Assembly: GCA_963580285.1 (NCBI GenBank)
Contig: OY757014.1
Coordinates: 12,352,725 to 12,416,724, forward strand
Direction: 5' to 3'
DNA from: Lucinisca nassula
Lineage: Eukaryota; Mollusca; Bivalvia; Lucinida; Lucinidae
Length of the DNA stretch: 64,000 bases
Of this stretch, positions 1 to 13,400 are shown piece by piece; the stretch's first letter is position 1, and each line of letters opens with the position of its first letter. Under the pieces are notes generated by a model that ran no database searches, was not told where the DNA came from, and saw only the letters and a program-made list of their open reading frames with translations. The position numbers and the translations under genes are program-made.

Positions 1-497
1 TCCCGTTGTTCAAAGCATTGTTAGCTTAACGAGCTTGTTACTGGTTAAATTGTTAACTATTCTAGCAAGTACATTAGCTGAAATTCTGTTATTTTTTTCT
101 CATTACGAAAACATGCCTATACAAATATATTGTAAACTTTACACCAGAAAAAATGAAAATTTTAAGATGAAAAATTGTGATAATTTTCTTATTTTTGCTC
201 AAAATATAGATTGTGGGTACTCATTGAGGCGGTTCTAACAAGTACCCAAAATCTATAATTTAGAGCAGAAATGAAAACATAAGGTTTACTCCTGTAAACC
301 CCAGTTTTACTATATAAAAGTGGGGTTAAAGTGGGTCAAATTTATATAGGTGTGTTTTCGTGATGGAAAAAACGTGAGTAGCTTTTGCACTCACATTTTT
401 TTCAGCAAAAATAGCAGATTTTTCATATTAAATGATCAAAATTTTAACAGTTTGTTAACTGACAATGTTGTTAGTTTTGAACAACTAGTCCCTGATC
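1..497. mobile_element. MITE family A copy, cut by window start, with nested MITE B
   Basis: The left arm (1-100) and right arm (366-497) match the complete copy at 47991-48233: ends like GTTGTTCAAAGCATTGTTAG and CTAACAACATTGTTAGTTTTGAACAA, plus a central AAAGCTGCTCACATTTTT-type palindrome. No coding capacity. Confidence 0.75.
101..365. mobile_element. MITE family B copy nested in MITE A
   Basis: Ends are CATTACGAAAACATGCCTAT and the complementary ATAGGTGTGTTTTCGTGATG. The centre is a hairpin around TGAGGCGGTTCTAACAAGTACC (left arm partly lost). Confidence 0.75.
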
Positions 498-500
498 ATA

Positions 501-2300
501 CATCACAAAAACACGCCTATATAATTTTGACCCCCTTGAACCCCACTTTTATATCGTAAAACTGGGGTTTACAGGGGTAAAACTTATTTGTCTTATTTCT
601 GCTCAAAAACCAGTGCTTCAGCTGAAGTGCACGACCCGCCGGATCTTTTAGCTTTATGAGTGTTACCATATATGGGTATGGCGGCCATTTTGGTCATGTG
701 ACCTGGACCTAAAATGGTTCCCCCCAATAAATGCGCCTTATCGTAAGGAGCAAAAATAGATCTTATAATTTAGTACTATATTCTGAATCGTTTGTAGGAT
801 AAACTGCATTCTCACTTTTCCAATATGAAAGCCTATGTGTCAAAGTTGACCTAGGCACAAAGAAGGTCAAGGTCAACCCAGGGACACCATTTTAGCAATT
901 TATGATGGGCCTACGTCCCAGATGCTATTTATCAAGTTTCGTGGAAATCTGCCCAGTGGTTCTGGAGAAGACTATTTTTGAAGGGTTTTTACCATATATG
1001 GCTTGGCGGCCATTTTGGTCATGTGACCTGGACCCAATGAGCAAATTTTGGTTTCCCCCATCCCATAGAGGCTCCATATTAAATTTGACTTAAATTGGCC
1101 CAACGGTTTCCGAGGAGAAGCCATTCGAAAATTTTCACATTTTTCGCCTCGGCGAGGCTATACTAAATGGAATGTAATATTTCGCTAGGTAATTGGTTAG
1201 ATCTCATAGATATCTATCAGTATGCCAGAAATTGTTTAAATATTCCAACAAAAAGCATATGTGTCAAAGTTTGACCTAGGCACAAAGAAGGTCAAGGTCA
1301 ACCCAGGGTCACCATTTTAGCAATTTATGATGGGCCTACGTCCCAGATGCTATTTATCAAGTTTCGTGGAAATCTGCCCAGTCGTTCTGGAGAAGACTAT
1401 TTTTGAAGGGTTTTTACCATATATGGCTTGGCGGCCATTTTGGGCATGTGACCAGGACCCCATGAGCAAATTTTGGTTTCCCCCATCCCATAGAGGCTCG
1501 ATATGAAATTTGACTTCAATCGGCCCAACGGTTTCCGAGGAGAAGCAGTTCGAAAATTTTCACATTTCTCGCCTCGGCGAGGCTATACTAAATGGAATGT
1601 AATATTTCGCAAGTACATTGGTTAGATCTCATTGATATCTATCAGTATGCCAGCAATTGTTTTAATATTCCAAGTGGTTAAGTCACTATCACCAATTTTC
1701 ACAAACGGGTTACGGACGGACAGACAGACAGACCATATATGGCTTGGCGGCCATTCTGGTCATGTGACCTGGACCCAATGAGCAAATTTTGGTTTCCCCC
1801 ATCCCATAGAGGCTCCATATGAAACTTGACTTCAATCGGGCCAATGGTTTCCGAGGAGAAGCAGTTCGAAAATTTTCAGATTTTTCGCCTCGGCGAGGCT
1901 ATACTAAATGGAATGTAATATTTCGCAAGTTCATTGGTTAGATCTCATTGATATCTATCAGTATGCCAAAAATTGTTTAAATATTCCAAGCGGTTAAGTC
2001 ACTATCACCAATTTTCACAAACGGGTTACGGACAGACAGACAGACTGACAGAATGACACGGTGATTTTAGGGCACTCTTAGAAATCAACCGACTTCAGTC
2101 GGTGGCTTTTTCTGCGGGTCGTGCAATATAGATTGTGGGTACTTGTTAGAACCGCCTCGATGAGGCGGTTCTAACGAGTGCCCACAATCTATATTTTGAG
2201 CAGAAATAAGAAAAATATCACAATGTTTCATCTTAAAATTTTCATTTTTTTTTTGGCGATGAAGGTGGCAATGTATTTGTATAGGCGTGTTTGCGTAATG
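501..2300. mobile_element. MITE family B copy split by a Helitron-like element
   Basis: Left part 501-609 begins CATCACAAAAACACGCC; right part 2127-2300 carries the GTACTTGTTAGAACCGCCTC hairpin and ends GGCGTGTTTGCGTAATG. The two parts join cleanly once 610-2126 is removed. Confidence 0.8.
610..2126. mobile_element. Helitron-like non-autonomous element (family P1)
   Basis: 5' end carries a palindrome CTTCAGCTGAAG and then GCACGACCCGC; 3' end carries the hairpin CCGACTTCAGTCGG and then the complementary GCGGGTCGTGCAA. Internal units of ~350-400 bp (GACCTAGGCACAAAGAAGG, GCCTCGGCGAGGCTATAC) repeat two to three times with ACAGACAG microsatellites. Inserted between A and T of a MITE B with no target duplication. 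No ORF of note. Confidence 0.75.
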
Positions 2301-2912
2301 CAGTTGGGGACATTTGGAGACATGTTCAGCTGGGTCACTAGGCTGGCCTGTTATGGTTAGTGGGTACAGTCACAGTAATGTGTTAGCCTGTCATCAGAGA
2401 ATATCAAAGAGCAGCTCCTTATCTTAAGAGTACCTCCATTTAGTGACATGATGCAATAGAATGACTCAAAATTGTCCATTTTGTTACTCTAGTACTTCAA
2501 ACCATTCTGCAGGGAGTCAAGTACACAAGGCTTTTAATAAAGGTGAGTGAAAACATGAGAATGGAAGACTACCATTGCATAAAAATGTTTTTTTTTTTCT
2601 CTCATAGGTGCTACCCTTCCAGCTCTATATAATTTTGTTCTTTTACAGAAATGTACATTTTATTTTTGCCACTATATACAACTGTAATAGATGGGAAATA
2701 ACTTCCATTGCTTTTGAATCTTTTTAACATCAGGGTTACTATTTTCACCTCCAATGGAATAAGTCTTTTTGTATTTTCACCTGAGAAGTACTAAGAGGAG
2801 AGGAAAAATATTTCAAGGTTGGACATTTTACCTGGTAATGATTGAAAAAATCAGTTGGATTGTCTGAGAATAATTTTGGGATAACTTTTTTATTTCTTAA
2901 TAAAAACAAAAG
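2301..2912. other. Non-coding interval
   Basis: No gene seen. About 180 bp (2395-2570) is a diverged repeat of 4510-4690, sharing ACCTCCATTTAGTG and CATGATGCAATA. It lies beyond the last recognised EFR3 exon in gene orientation, so it is probably intron. Confidence 0.5.
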
Positions 2913-3243
2913 TGTGTGTGTGTGAATTCGGGTTTAACGTTGCTTTCAACAATTTTTCAGTCATATCACGACGGTGTCTGGTTGCCACAGGGAGCTCAAT
3001 GCTCACTTTTATAGTGCTGCCTCACTGACGTATCATGTCCCAGACACATTACATGATACCACACCCAGCCACATTATCCTGACACTGGGTCGACCAGTCC
3101 TAGCTCTACCCCGTAAATCTTAGTGCCAAGCGAGGCAGCTAGTACCATTGTTAATGACTTTGATATGTCGCGGCCCGGGATGGAACCCGTGACCTCCCAT
3201 TCCCCAGAGCGGACACTCTACCAACTGAGCTATCGAGGCCGGT
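2913..3243 (-). mobile_element. tRNA-derived SINE, family 2
   Basis: Flanked by a perfect 13-bp duplication ATAAAAACAAAAG (2900-2912, 3244-3256). The tRNA-like head is at the right end: reversed, it reads TAGCTCAGTTGGTAGAGTG with a GGTTCCATCCC B box. A GT-rich simple repeat forms the tail. Confidence 0.92.
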
Positions 3244-3385
3244 ATAAAAACAAAAGATGTTGGTACATGTTAGAAGCATCTCCCTGAGGTAACTCTAACA
3301 ACAAGTACCCACAATGTATGGTTCTATAAAGATTAAGGAAAATAACCCCTTTACCCTTTTTGTAGTAAATGGAATCTTCCTCCTT

Positions 3386-3692
3386 CTTTGTTTGTATTGG
3401 AGTTTAATGGCCCAGTCAACACCGTTTTAGGTCATTTTTGAGCCGGTCAGTTTACCTATCCACACTTTCCTGGGCAGGCTTATACATAAGCAGTTAGCCA
3501 GTACAGTGCACATTCTTTCGCCAGAAACTGACAACTGCCCTTCTTGAATCAGCTGAAGGGAGAGAATGACAGTAGAAAAAATTTCACGATCGATCTCCAC
3601 GAAAGAATGTTGCCGATCCTGGCAGGTATCGAACCTGTGTCATCCTGATTATCAGTCAGGTTCGCATCCAACTGAGCTACCGAGGCCGGCGT
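3386..3692 (-). mobile_element. tRNA-derived SINE, family 1, copy a
   Basis: 12-bp target duplication ATCTTCCTCCTT on both sides (3374-3385, 3693-3704). The tRNA-like head is at the right end (reverse of CCAACTGAGCTACCGAGGCC); the body has the GTTTACCTATCCACACTTTC and GCGGAAGGGAGAGAATGA-type segments common to all family-1 copies. It splits a MITE E fragment. Confidence 0.93.
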
Positions 3693-3704
3693 ATCTTCCT
3701 CCTT

Positions 3705-3850
3705 ATAAATAGCAGGAGTCCATTTAAAACTTTAGGGGTGTCAGGTTGTGTTTTCATCAAAAAATTTATTTGGAAGATGACTGAACTTTTAGCAAACAGT
3801 GGAGGCCCTGATCAGATGCCATGTTCTGCACCCAACTAACCCCACCCCCA
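3705..3850. mobile_element. MITE family E fragment
   Basis: Same sequence as 47550-47780 (GGGGTGTCAGGTTGTGTTTTC; then AAACAGTG...CCCTGATCAGATGCC). Its left piece is at 3340-3385 before the SINE. Confidence 0.6.
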
Positions 3851-4029
3851 CCGCTGCCTTAAGAATAATCTCATCATTTCTTTGTATCACTATTTTAGTA
3901 TAAATGCAAATATTCTTGCTATTACCTTTTTCATAAATATAATATCCTGTCTGTTGATTTTCTCTCTCTTCAAACCCAGCTGTGACACATCTTTTGAAAT
4001 GCTGTAAATATAGCAGTTTGTACTAAATA

Positions 4030-4235
4030 CAGTGAAATTGCACTATTAAGACCACCTAAAATTAAGACTAATTCTGCTTTAAAAAGCTTATTTAGAAGGG
4101 TGCAGTTATTCTTTCTTTGTGTGTTCAGCATACAGTGTCCTCTGGTCAGCAACCACCTTTGTGACTGTTCAAAAGTGGTCTTAAAGACCAGTTTTGAACA
4201 GTCCCAAAGGTGGTCTTAATATACAAACTTTACTG
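4030..4235. mobile_element. MITE family I copy, TA target
   Basis: Terminal repeats CAGTGAAATTGCACTATTAA and its partner ending AAACTTTACTG, flanked by TA, as in Tc1/mariner-derived MITEs. Inner arms carry ACTGTTCAAAAGTGGTCTT. A second copy abuts EFR3 exon f. Confidence 0.8.
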
Positions 4236-4238
4236 TAT

Positions 4239-4986
4239 TAATTCTAACACAGCACACCTATAGGCTATTGAAAGGAACTGTGATTTATTCTGCAATAAAT
4301 CACTGGGAAAAAAGAGCCTGATCTGAAAGCCTGCGGTTTTATGATGTCTCACAAATATTTCATTATGGAAGACATCGTTTTCTTGCATCAAAAACGTTGA
4401 AGAAGATATAAATGCATTTGATACAGTAAACAATTTTGGCATAATTTCTTCTAACAATGATGAAAGGTTGAAAGGATTTGAATGAAACAACAAAATTATT
4501 AGCAATTTATAGTGTCAGAAATTCAAAGGGAGATTTCTCATCTTATGAGAACCTCCATTTAGTGGCATGATGCAATATAATACATGTAACTGGAAATTGT
4601 CTATTTTTTTGGCTCTAATAAATACCGATTGAACTTCATACCATTTTGCAAGAATTTTAATAAAAGTGAATTAAAGTACATTGTCATGTTTATAAAATCC
4701 AATATGAGGCTTTCATGTGGCAATATTTGGCAGCCGTAAAAAGTCTCCCCTTCCTTATTATAGTGTGGGTTATATTTTCTAGTCTTTTGGGATCAATGAT
4801 TCCACTATGGAATTTGAAGAAGTTGAGAATCACCAATGAGGCCTAATTGGCCCAAACTAGCTAGTCTGGCCCAGTGAAAAACTTGTGCATGCCACAGTTT
4901 TCAGGTTTGTGTTGAGGCCCTTGCTTCCTACGGATTACCTTTTTATAGAACGATTTTACTACATAACAGATGCTGTATAAGGCAGT
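4239..4986. other. Non-coding interval with an old MITE K copy
   Basis: No gene recognised. A 91-codon minus-strand open stretch at 4230-4505 has no family signature. 4510-4690 repeats 2395-2570. 4755-4935 matches MITE family K (GGCCCAAACTAGCTAGTCTG), the family that hosts the LTR retrotransposon. Confidence 0.5.
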
Positions 4987-5718
4987 ATCCACATGATCAA
5001 CCCTGTCAAATTTGACAATGATCAATCCTGTCAAATTCGAAAATGATCAATCCTGTCAAATTCGACAATGATCAATCCTATCAAATTTGGCAATGATCAA
5101 TCCTGTCAATTTTGACAATGATCAATCCTGTCTAATTTGACAATGATCAATCCTGTCAAATTTGACAATGATCAATCCTGTCTAATTTGACAATGATCAA
5201 TCCTGTCTAATTTGACAATGATCAACCCTGTCTAATTCGACAATGATCCATCCTGTCCAATTTGACAATGATCCACCCTGTCTAATTCGACAATGATCAA
5301 TTCCGTCTAATTCAACAATGATCCACCCTGTCTAATTTGACAATGATCAATTCCGTCTAATTTGACAATGATCAATCCTGTCTAATTCGACAATGATCAA
5401 TCCTGTCTAATTCGACAGTGATCCACCCTGTCTAATTTGAAAATGATCAATCCTGTCTAATTCGACAATGATCAATCCTGTCTAATTTGACAATGATCCA
5501 CCCTGTCTAATTCGACAATGATCCACCCTGTCAAATTCAACAATGATCAATCCTGTCTAATTCGACAATGATCAACCCTGTCTAATTCGAAAATGATCAA
5601 TCCTGTCTAATTCGACAATGATCAATCCTGTCTAATTCGACAATGATCAATCCTGTCTAATTTGACAATGATCCACCCTGTCAAATTCAACAATAATCAA
5701 TCATGTAAAATTCAAAAA
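4987..5718. repeat. 25-bp tandem repeat array (~29 copies)
   Basis: Unit close to GATCAATCCTGTCTAATTCG+ACAAT with scattered substitutions. A remnant continues at 6920-6975 on the far side of element P2, so P2 landed inside the array. Confidence 0.95.
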
Positions 5719-6919
5719 CAAGAGTTGTCAGAAGACAACATAGCTCGCCTTTGGGGGCCTAAGATGGATGAGGGCAAGTTATCAAAAAAGAGCCACAGTG
5801 ACCTTGACCTTCAGCCCCAGACCCTGAAAGTCAAACTCGCTCAAGATATCATCATACCTAACATTTGTGTAAAGTTATATTAAAATCCATTCATAAATGT
5901 AGGCACTAGAGCGATCACAAAGTTTTTCTAAAAATAGCCACAGTTACCTTGACCTTCAGCCCCGGAACCTGAAAGTCAAAGTCACTCGAGATATCATCAT
6001 ACCCAATATTTGTGTGAAATTATATAAAAATCCATCCATTAATAAAGGCGCAAGACCGATGAAAAAGATTTTCTAAAGATAGCCACAGAGACCTTGACCT
6101 TCTGCCCCAGACCCTGAAAGTCGAACGAGCTCGAGATATCATCAGACCCAACGTTTGTGTAAGTTATATTAAAATCCATTTATAAATGTAGGCACTACCG
6201 CGATCAGTTTTTTCGAAAAATAGCCACAGTGACCTTGACCTTCAGCCCCAGACCCTGAAAGTTGAACTTGCTAGAGATATAATCATACCCAACATTTGTG
6301 TGAAGTTATATTAAAATCCATCAATAAATTAAGGTGCAAGAGCGATGACAATGTTTTTCTAAAAATAGACACAGTGACCTTGACCCAGTGACCCTGAAAG
6401 TAGTGACCTTGACCTTAAGCCCAAGACCCTGAAAGTCAAAGTCACTCGAGATATCATTATGTCCCAAGTTATATTAAAATCCATCAATAAATGAAGACGC
6501 TATAGTGATTACAATGTTTTTCTAAAAATAGCCAGTGACCTTGACCTTGAGCCCCAGACCCGCTAAGAAAAAAAAAAAAAAAAAAACATGCCTCCCCCGG
6601 GATTTGAACTCACGCAGCTTGCAGGTAAACTTTAACACAGGATTTCAAGGGAGGTAATACAGAGGAAAATATTAACTTCTCAAAAAGACCAATTTAAGCC
6701 AAAAAACCTGTAAAATGAAGTAAAATGATAATGTTAAATATTGTTTTTTACCAATTGTGAAATATATATTCAAAATAAACTTGTAAAACATCACATATAA
6801 GAGCTTGCAGGTAAACTTTAACCAAATGCGGACGCCGACGCCGACGCTGACGCTGACGCTGACGACCGATGCCCGGGGGTATGGCAATAGCTCCCCCTTA
6901 CTTTCGTAAGGCGAGCTAA
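5719..6919. mobile_element. Helitron-like non-autonomous element (family P2)
   Basis: 5' hairpin GTTGTCAGAAGACAAC then TAGCTCGCC; 3' hairpin CTTACTTTCGTAAG then GGCGAGCTAA. Interior: about five ~150-bp units with GTGACCTTGACCTTCAGCCC, a poly-A tract, and a (GACGCT)n-like tract at 6830-6865. Placed between A and T inside the 25-bp array. Element P3 is related. Confidence 0.8.
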
Positions 6920-6975
6920 TAATCAATCCTGTCAAATTTGTCGTCATTGAATTTGACACGATTGATCTTGTGGAC

Positions 6976-7320
6976 CAGTGATTCAAACTTTTTTAATTAA
7001 CATTTACAAATCTCTAGGCGAATTCAGCAGACGACAAATTGTTGGTATTTTAGGGGACAATTTGCATGAAATGTCAAATACTGTTTTCTGGGAAAAATAA
7101 GAAAAATATTTCAAACTGTCGTCTGCTGCTAAAATTCCAAGCATGAGATAGAGATGCGAAAGTTGAATTTGATAGTCCAACACCTGTGGATGGCTGAGTT
7201 CAATATAAGTTGCACATTTGAAAGTGGGGTGTTTGAAAAGGAGATCAGAAGATTTATTGTGGAGACACGGCCTTCAACTCACCAACCACATGTGAATTTC
7301 CTTATATAGAGAAAACTTAC
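6976..7320. other. Non-coding interval next to exon l
   Basis: AT-rich intron sequence downstream of exon l in gene orientation. No gene or clear repeat recognised. Confidence 0.5.
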
Positions 7321-7493
7321 TGGATATGTTTAAGCTTCTTTGTGTTGTCATGACGATCTATGAGAGTATGTAAAATTTCCTGAACTATGATCCTCATACT
7401 GGGATCCTTTAACAGGGACATTCGTAACATTGGCTGAAGGAACTCCTCAGGAAATGCACTGGACATGTTTGTTGTCCTATATTTTGTGGCAAC
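7321..7493 (-). CDS. EFR3: EFR3 exon l (last exon in window)
   Basis: 173 bp: 57 codons plus CA. Contains FPEEFLQPMLRMSLLKDPSM and EILHTLIDRHDN. Acceptor ATTCTAG, donor CCA|GTAAGTTT. No continuation was recognised between 1 and 7320, so the next exon is beyond the window. Confidence 0.95.
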
Positions 7494-10400
7494 CTAGAAT
7501 AAAACAGATGCAGAAGATGAAATAATGGGAATCAATACCAAGGGAGAATAATCTTACTGGCAATATGTATTTTTAACCCTTAATATGGAAAAAAAATCTG
7601 CATCTACAATGTCATCTGTTTATGTAATCTGCTGCATCTTCTTGCAAATATTCTAAAAATAACCTCCCATACAGACAATGAGGATGGCACCTGATCAGAT
7701 TTCTCAAAGAGGAGCAGTCTGATCTGGGTCCACACAATTTGCACCAATGACTACTTAAGTAATCAGCAGACAACATAGCAGACAACAATTGTTCTGAATG
7801 ATGTCTTTAACCCATTGTATGCTAGTAGACTCTTCCATTGCTATATGTTGGACAAGCCCATTTGTCATATAAGGGGTGTAAGGCCTATTTTTTAGTTTTT
7901 GTTCTATTTCAAATGGAAAATCTGATCTTGGCCTGCACTGTTTGCCAAGGTACCCCTTTTGGGGTTTTCCACATGCAATGGGTTAATAATGGTTAAATTT
8001 ATGTTAATCCTGTTAGTAAAGCGGAGTTCTAAGTGGATAACCAGCAGAGTGCAGAATCTTTCATCATTAACAATATTCTTCCTGTGGGGACAAATTCTTT
8101 CCTTAAAGGGGACTAGGAATACCTGGCCTATTGACATGGGAGGCAAAACTATTTTTGCAGGAGTTGCCTCCCTGAAGGTGTTCTCATTCCCATTAAGATT
8201 TCACTCCTTTTTTTTAGAGAGAGAATACAATTTACTCGCAATCAGCTTTCTGTTGTTTATAATCTGCTTCCTGTTGTTGTTAATGTTGTGGTTAAGTTTA
8301 TCTCTTTCAACCTTGTGGCCCAGATCAGATAGGTATGAATCCAGTGGAAAATTTGATGAGATATCCCACAAAACACCATCTTATTTGGAACTACATTAAA
8401 CTAGTGTAAATTCAGATGAGATATCTCTCAAAAGACCATCTTATTTGGAATTCCACTAAACTAGTGTAAATTCAGATGAGAAAGCTCACCAAAGACCATC
8501 TTATTTGGAACTATAATAAACTAGTGTAAATTCAGATGAGAAAGCTCACAAAAGACCATCTTATTTGGAACTATACTAAACTAGTGTAAATTCAGATGAG
8601 AAAGCTCACAAAAGACCATCTTATTTGGAACTATACTAAACTAGTGTAAATTCAGATGAGAAAGCTCACAAAAGACCATCTTATTTGGAACTATACTAAA
8701 CTAGTGTAAATTCAGATGAGAAAGCTCACAAAAGACCATCTTATTTGGAACTATACTAAACTAGTGTAAATTCAGATGAGAAAGCTCACAAAAGACCATC
8801 TTATTTGGAACTATACTAAACTATTGTAAATTCAGATGAGAAAGCTCACAAAAGACCATCTTATTTGGAACTATACTAAACTAGTGTAAATTCAGATGAG
8901 AAAGCTCACGAAAGACCATCTTATTTGGAACTATACTAAACTAGTGTAAATTCAGATGAGAAAGCTCACGAAAGACCATCTTATTCGGAACTATACTAAA
9001 CTAGTGTAAATTCAGATGAGAAAGCTCACAAAAGACCATCTTATTTGGAACTATACTAAACTAGTGTAAATTCAGATGAGAAAGCTCACAAAAGACCATC
9101 TTATTTGGAACTATACTAAACTAGTGTAAATTCAGATGAGAAAGCTCACAAAAGACCATCTTATTTGGAACTATACTAAACTAGTGTAAATTCAGATGAG
9201 AAAGCTCACAAAAGACCATCTTATTTGGAACTACACTAGCTGACAGTTTGATAATGATGTTTGGCTAAACCATATTGAGAAACAGACAGGTCAAAGCTTG
9301 AAGAAACTCAGGGGTGTATGGGTAAATGACACATCAACCCTAAAGGGTCATTCTGCATCTTCAAGACATTACAGTAACACAGCCCTGTGACATAGTGTTC
9401 TGATAAAAATCTGTGATATTTTTGTTATCTTTACTTCAAACATAGGTTATGGGTGCTTGTTAGAACCACCTCATTGAGACGGTTTTACGAGTACCCAAAC
9501 CCTATGTTTTGGAGAAAAAAAAAGAAAAATAATATATATCCCCGTAAACCCAACTTTTCTCTATATAAAGTATCGTTTAAGTGGGTGTTCATTTCACGGA
9601 CTTGTTGACATGAGGGAAAATAGAAGGGAATAGAGATGAAAGATAAGATGAGGAGAAAGAGAATGGAAGTACAGAAACAGGAGTAACAAAAACATACCCC
9701 ACTCTGCCCCAACCTGTAGTGCTGCTATGACAACAGGCATACCCTACTTGGGCCATTCAAAACTTACAATGTTGTTAGTCAATGTATCATTAAAACTTTA
9801 ATCCTTTGATGTGGCTCACATACTTAAATTTGCAAAAGAAATCTGCTAAAGCTGCTCATTTTTTTCAGCAATAATAGCACTGCATTAGATATTATACTTG
9901 CTGGAACAGATAGCATTCTGACCAGTAACAAGATTGTTAAAGGCACATAAACCCTATCTGTTTCATTGGGTGGCAGGGCTTGAGATGTCATTTCATCTAA
10001 ATGTCGGGTAAAAGTCCCACAAAATTGGAAGCGACGTCTCCAAAATGACCTATAGAGTGTTATCTCAAATCCACCAACCAACCAAGCTTGTTAAGCTAAC
10101 AAGGCTTTAAACAACTGAGCCTACAAGCCAGTTGCAGTTTAATTAATGCCTTGTTGCCAAGATACACGGCACTTACACTAACCCAAAGTCCTCCTATAAT
10201 TTCTAGTGAGAAACAAGGTAAACCATGCAAATGTTTCTATTTCTGAAATGGTCTGGTCAATGCTGTGAGAACCCCAAAAAGGGTACCCTGGCAAACAGTG
10301 CAGACCCAGATCAGACGCCACAGAATGTGGTGTCTGATCAGGGTCTACACTGTTTGCAAAAACTTCAGCAATTTCCAAATAAATTTTGAAGAAAACACAA

Positions 10401-13400
10401 CCTGACACCCCTATATTTTGAACTGGACTGCTATATATAAGGAGGAAGATTCCATTTGGTACAAAAAGGGTTAATGGGATTATTGTTAGAACTAGGCATG
10501 AAAGTTCAAAATTAAGAACAAGTACCTTTAATAGAGTTTTTAACAGCATAGTCTGTAATTGTTCATCCATTTTTAACCTGAAAATACATTAAAATATAGA
10601 AACAGCATTCAACATGTGGCTGGTGTGCATATTTTTTTTCTTCAGTAAAATGGACCCAGCAACACTGGTCAGTTAACCTAATTCCTGGGAAGGGAAAGTC
10701 CTAAGTAATTAACTAGTACTCACCAATTACTGACATCAGAAGAAGGGACCATTAGAGATTGGAATGCCCTTCCCGATTCGATTATTTCGACGGCTGAAGG
10801 TGCTGAGGATTGTGTAGCTTAGTTAACCTCTTTGGTTGGAGCTAGGGACTAACTTCCCATATCACAGGTCCTGGTGTATGAATGTCATTTGACGTGTCAC
10901 CAGTAATAATTCTGATTCTGAGAGAAGTACATAAACTAGTTCTTGGTTAATCTCATAAAAGAATGTTCTGTGAATTGTTCAAAATTCAGCACAATGAAAA
11001 TAAAGGACCTTCAAATACCAGAAAGTTTTTTTTTTATACATTGAAATGGTAAACCAATATAATATGCCTAGGGTCCCGAAATGGGACATTGGCAAACTCA
11101 CTATCATTTCGAATGTGAAACTCTTTACAAATGAACTGTGGCAGTAAACTCTATTAAAGCCATATTTGGCAATTATTATCATTTGTATTATCTGTAAGTC
11201 TGTGAACAGCTATACATAGCTATATATTGTCCGATTTAAAAAAAAATTGTCTTATGTCTTTCTGAGGGGAAAGGGAACACCTTCAGGGGAGGCAATAGCT
11301 GCATAAGTATTTTTGTCTCCCATGTCAATAGGGGTCAACTCTTAAAGGAAAGAATTTCGAACAGGAAGTCCCGAAAGTTGTCTCCCTTTGAAAAATGGCA
11401 GAAAAATCTGGCAGGTGTTCCCATTCCCCTTAAGTCTAATGTCTTATCATGCTCACCCAAAATCTTCATCACTGCTGAACTGAGGGAATTTTCCTAATAC
11501 AAACACCATAATCTCTATCTTCTGATAATCTGGTAGGCAGTTAGCAAATTCACCTGAAAATTATTCACATAAAGCAAACCATAAGCCCACTGTTAGTTCA
11601 GCATACTTATACCTACCAAATGAATTATACTATAACCTCTTGATAACACTGTTCATTATAACATGGTTTTGGCTGCAACAGGGTATAAAATAAATCCCAA
11701 AAATGTATAGATAATTGTTATTTTTAACATACAGTAGAACTTCAATCCCGATGGCTCGTTTACTATGGATGGGTTGAACCGGTACGCCCCGACAATCGGG
11801 GCTTGAAGAAATAGATGGGCTGCATGATGCTTCCACCCAGAGCTGAAACGGACAGCACATGAGTACTGGTAAACCGCTTAGAGGATCTACGCCTGCCCTG
11901 CCAAAGAGGTGCAAGTCCATGCTTATAAACCCTTTTGGTTTCATTGGGCGACAGGTTGATATGTCATTTCATCTCGATATCGGGTAAAAGTCCCACAAAA
12001 TGGGGAGCATTGTCTCCAAAATGACCTAGACAGTGTTGATGGGGATGTTAAACCTCAAATCAAACAAACAAAATGGGTCGAACCCGTTCTCGAGTATGGG
12101 AATTCCTTCAAATAGGATATGGGGATAATTTAGGGAGATTTTCTTCTTTTATCTTGCAAATGTGTGCTCTGTGTACTCATTGGAATTGCCTTGATGAGGC
12201 AATTCTAATGAGTACACACAACAAACATATATAATATGGAACACCAACAAGAGCTGTCAATATAAGTGAGCAATGCCCCTGTGGGAGCTTATTTGAGGAA
12301 AGGGCTGTAACTCCTTAGGAAATGATAGGACCAATGTGAAAATTGTGTCAGGCATCCCTTCACCTCACAAGGAATGCATGTGCAAAGTTTCAGCTCAATC
12401 GTTGAAGAAATATGGAAGAAGTTCGCATCGCAAAAAAGTGCGGACTTACAAACGCACAAACCCACAAATGGACAGTGCAAAAACTATATGCCCTCCTATG
12501 GGGGCATGAAAAGATATCCCACAATTATCTCCATTATGCCCCTGGTATGGCCCTAATAGTAACCCTCCGTGGCTCAAACTACCACTGTCTCTTAACAAAT
12601 TTTCATTTTCCCAAAGGGGTTCGAGCCATCAAAACCCAGCACATCTGAAAGGGCCAACTCAGAAAAAAATAAACCTACAGCCAGGCCAAGATCCATCTCA
12701 GTGTCATCCCTCGAAAGTGACTCAAGTATCCAATTTATAAATTCTAATCAGGGAGAGGGTCAAATTAGTGAAAAGACACCATCCCAGCCAAATTCTACCC
12801 CACGCCCCAAAAGAATAGAAAATAGGAATCAACTGTTGAATAAACAGAAAGGCCCAAAACACTCACAAGGAAAGATTCAGAAGACTCTCATTATTGGTGA
12901 TTCCATAATAAAAGGTATCAATCCAAAGGGACTCAAAAACACTGTCTTTTGTAATGGAATCTCTGGAGGGACAGTAGAGACTGTACTAGAACAGATATCT
13001 GTCTATAATTTGCAAAATTTTGCCTCTGTAATTATATATGTAGGTGGAAATGACATCTCCCAAGGCTCAGATATTGAGTTTGTAGAGGACAGATATGACA
13101 GTCTGATTCAGTACTTACAGAAAGCCAACAAAAACCTTTCTATCACTTTGTGTACGGTTTGTCCCCGCCGGGACTGTGAAGTCAATGAGCTGAATAACAT
13201 AATCAAGTCGCTAAGTGTGGATTATAGAACTCAAATAGTCGATATGAACACATACTTCTGTGATTCAGATGAAAATCCCGTTTTAAGATACTTTAGCAAT
13301 GACAAAATTCACCTCTCAAATTCTGGAATACGTCGAATGTTAGATGGCATTCAAAAGTCTTGTGACAACATTGTTCTTGTGAATGACTTTGATAAATGTG

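Larger units (their letters stand above)
11735..12630. mobile_element. MITE family C copy with several nested insertions
   Basis: Starts CAGTAGAACTTCAATC after TA as the clean copies do, and its central hairpin TGTGTACTCATTGGAATTGC is at 12171-12225. The far arm (12560-12630) ends GGTTCGAGCCATC where the LINE begins. A SINE 4 and a short Helitron-like piece interrupt it; the last ~15 bp of the expected terminus are missing. Confidence 0.75.

Noticed and set aside
2913..3243. tRNA gene-like cloverleaf parts in this and the family-1 and family-3 SINEs
   Set aside because: They are SINE heads with bodies, tails and target duplications, not free tRNA genes.
4230..4505. 91-codon minus-strand frame as a possible further EFR3 exon
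   Set aside because: No match to the next conserved EFR3 segment and no acceptor/donor pair in phase.
8331..9238. 60-bp array considered as CRISPR-like or exon-derived
   Set aside because: Units are contiguous without unique spacers, and no exon sequence or splice site recurs in them.
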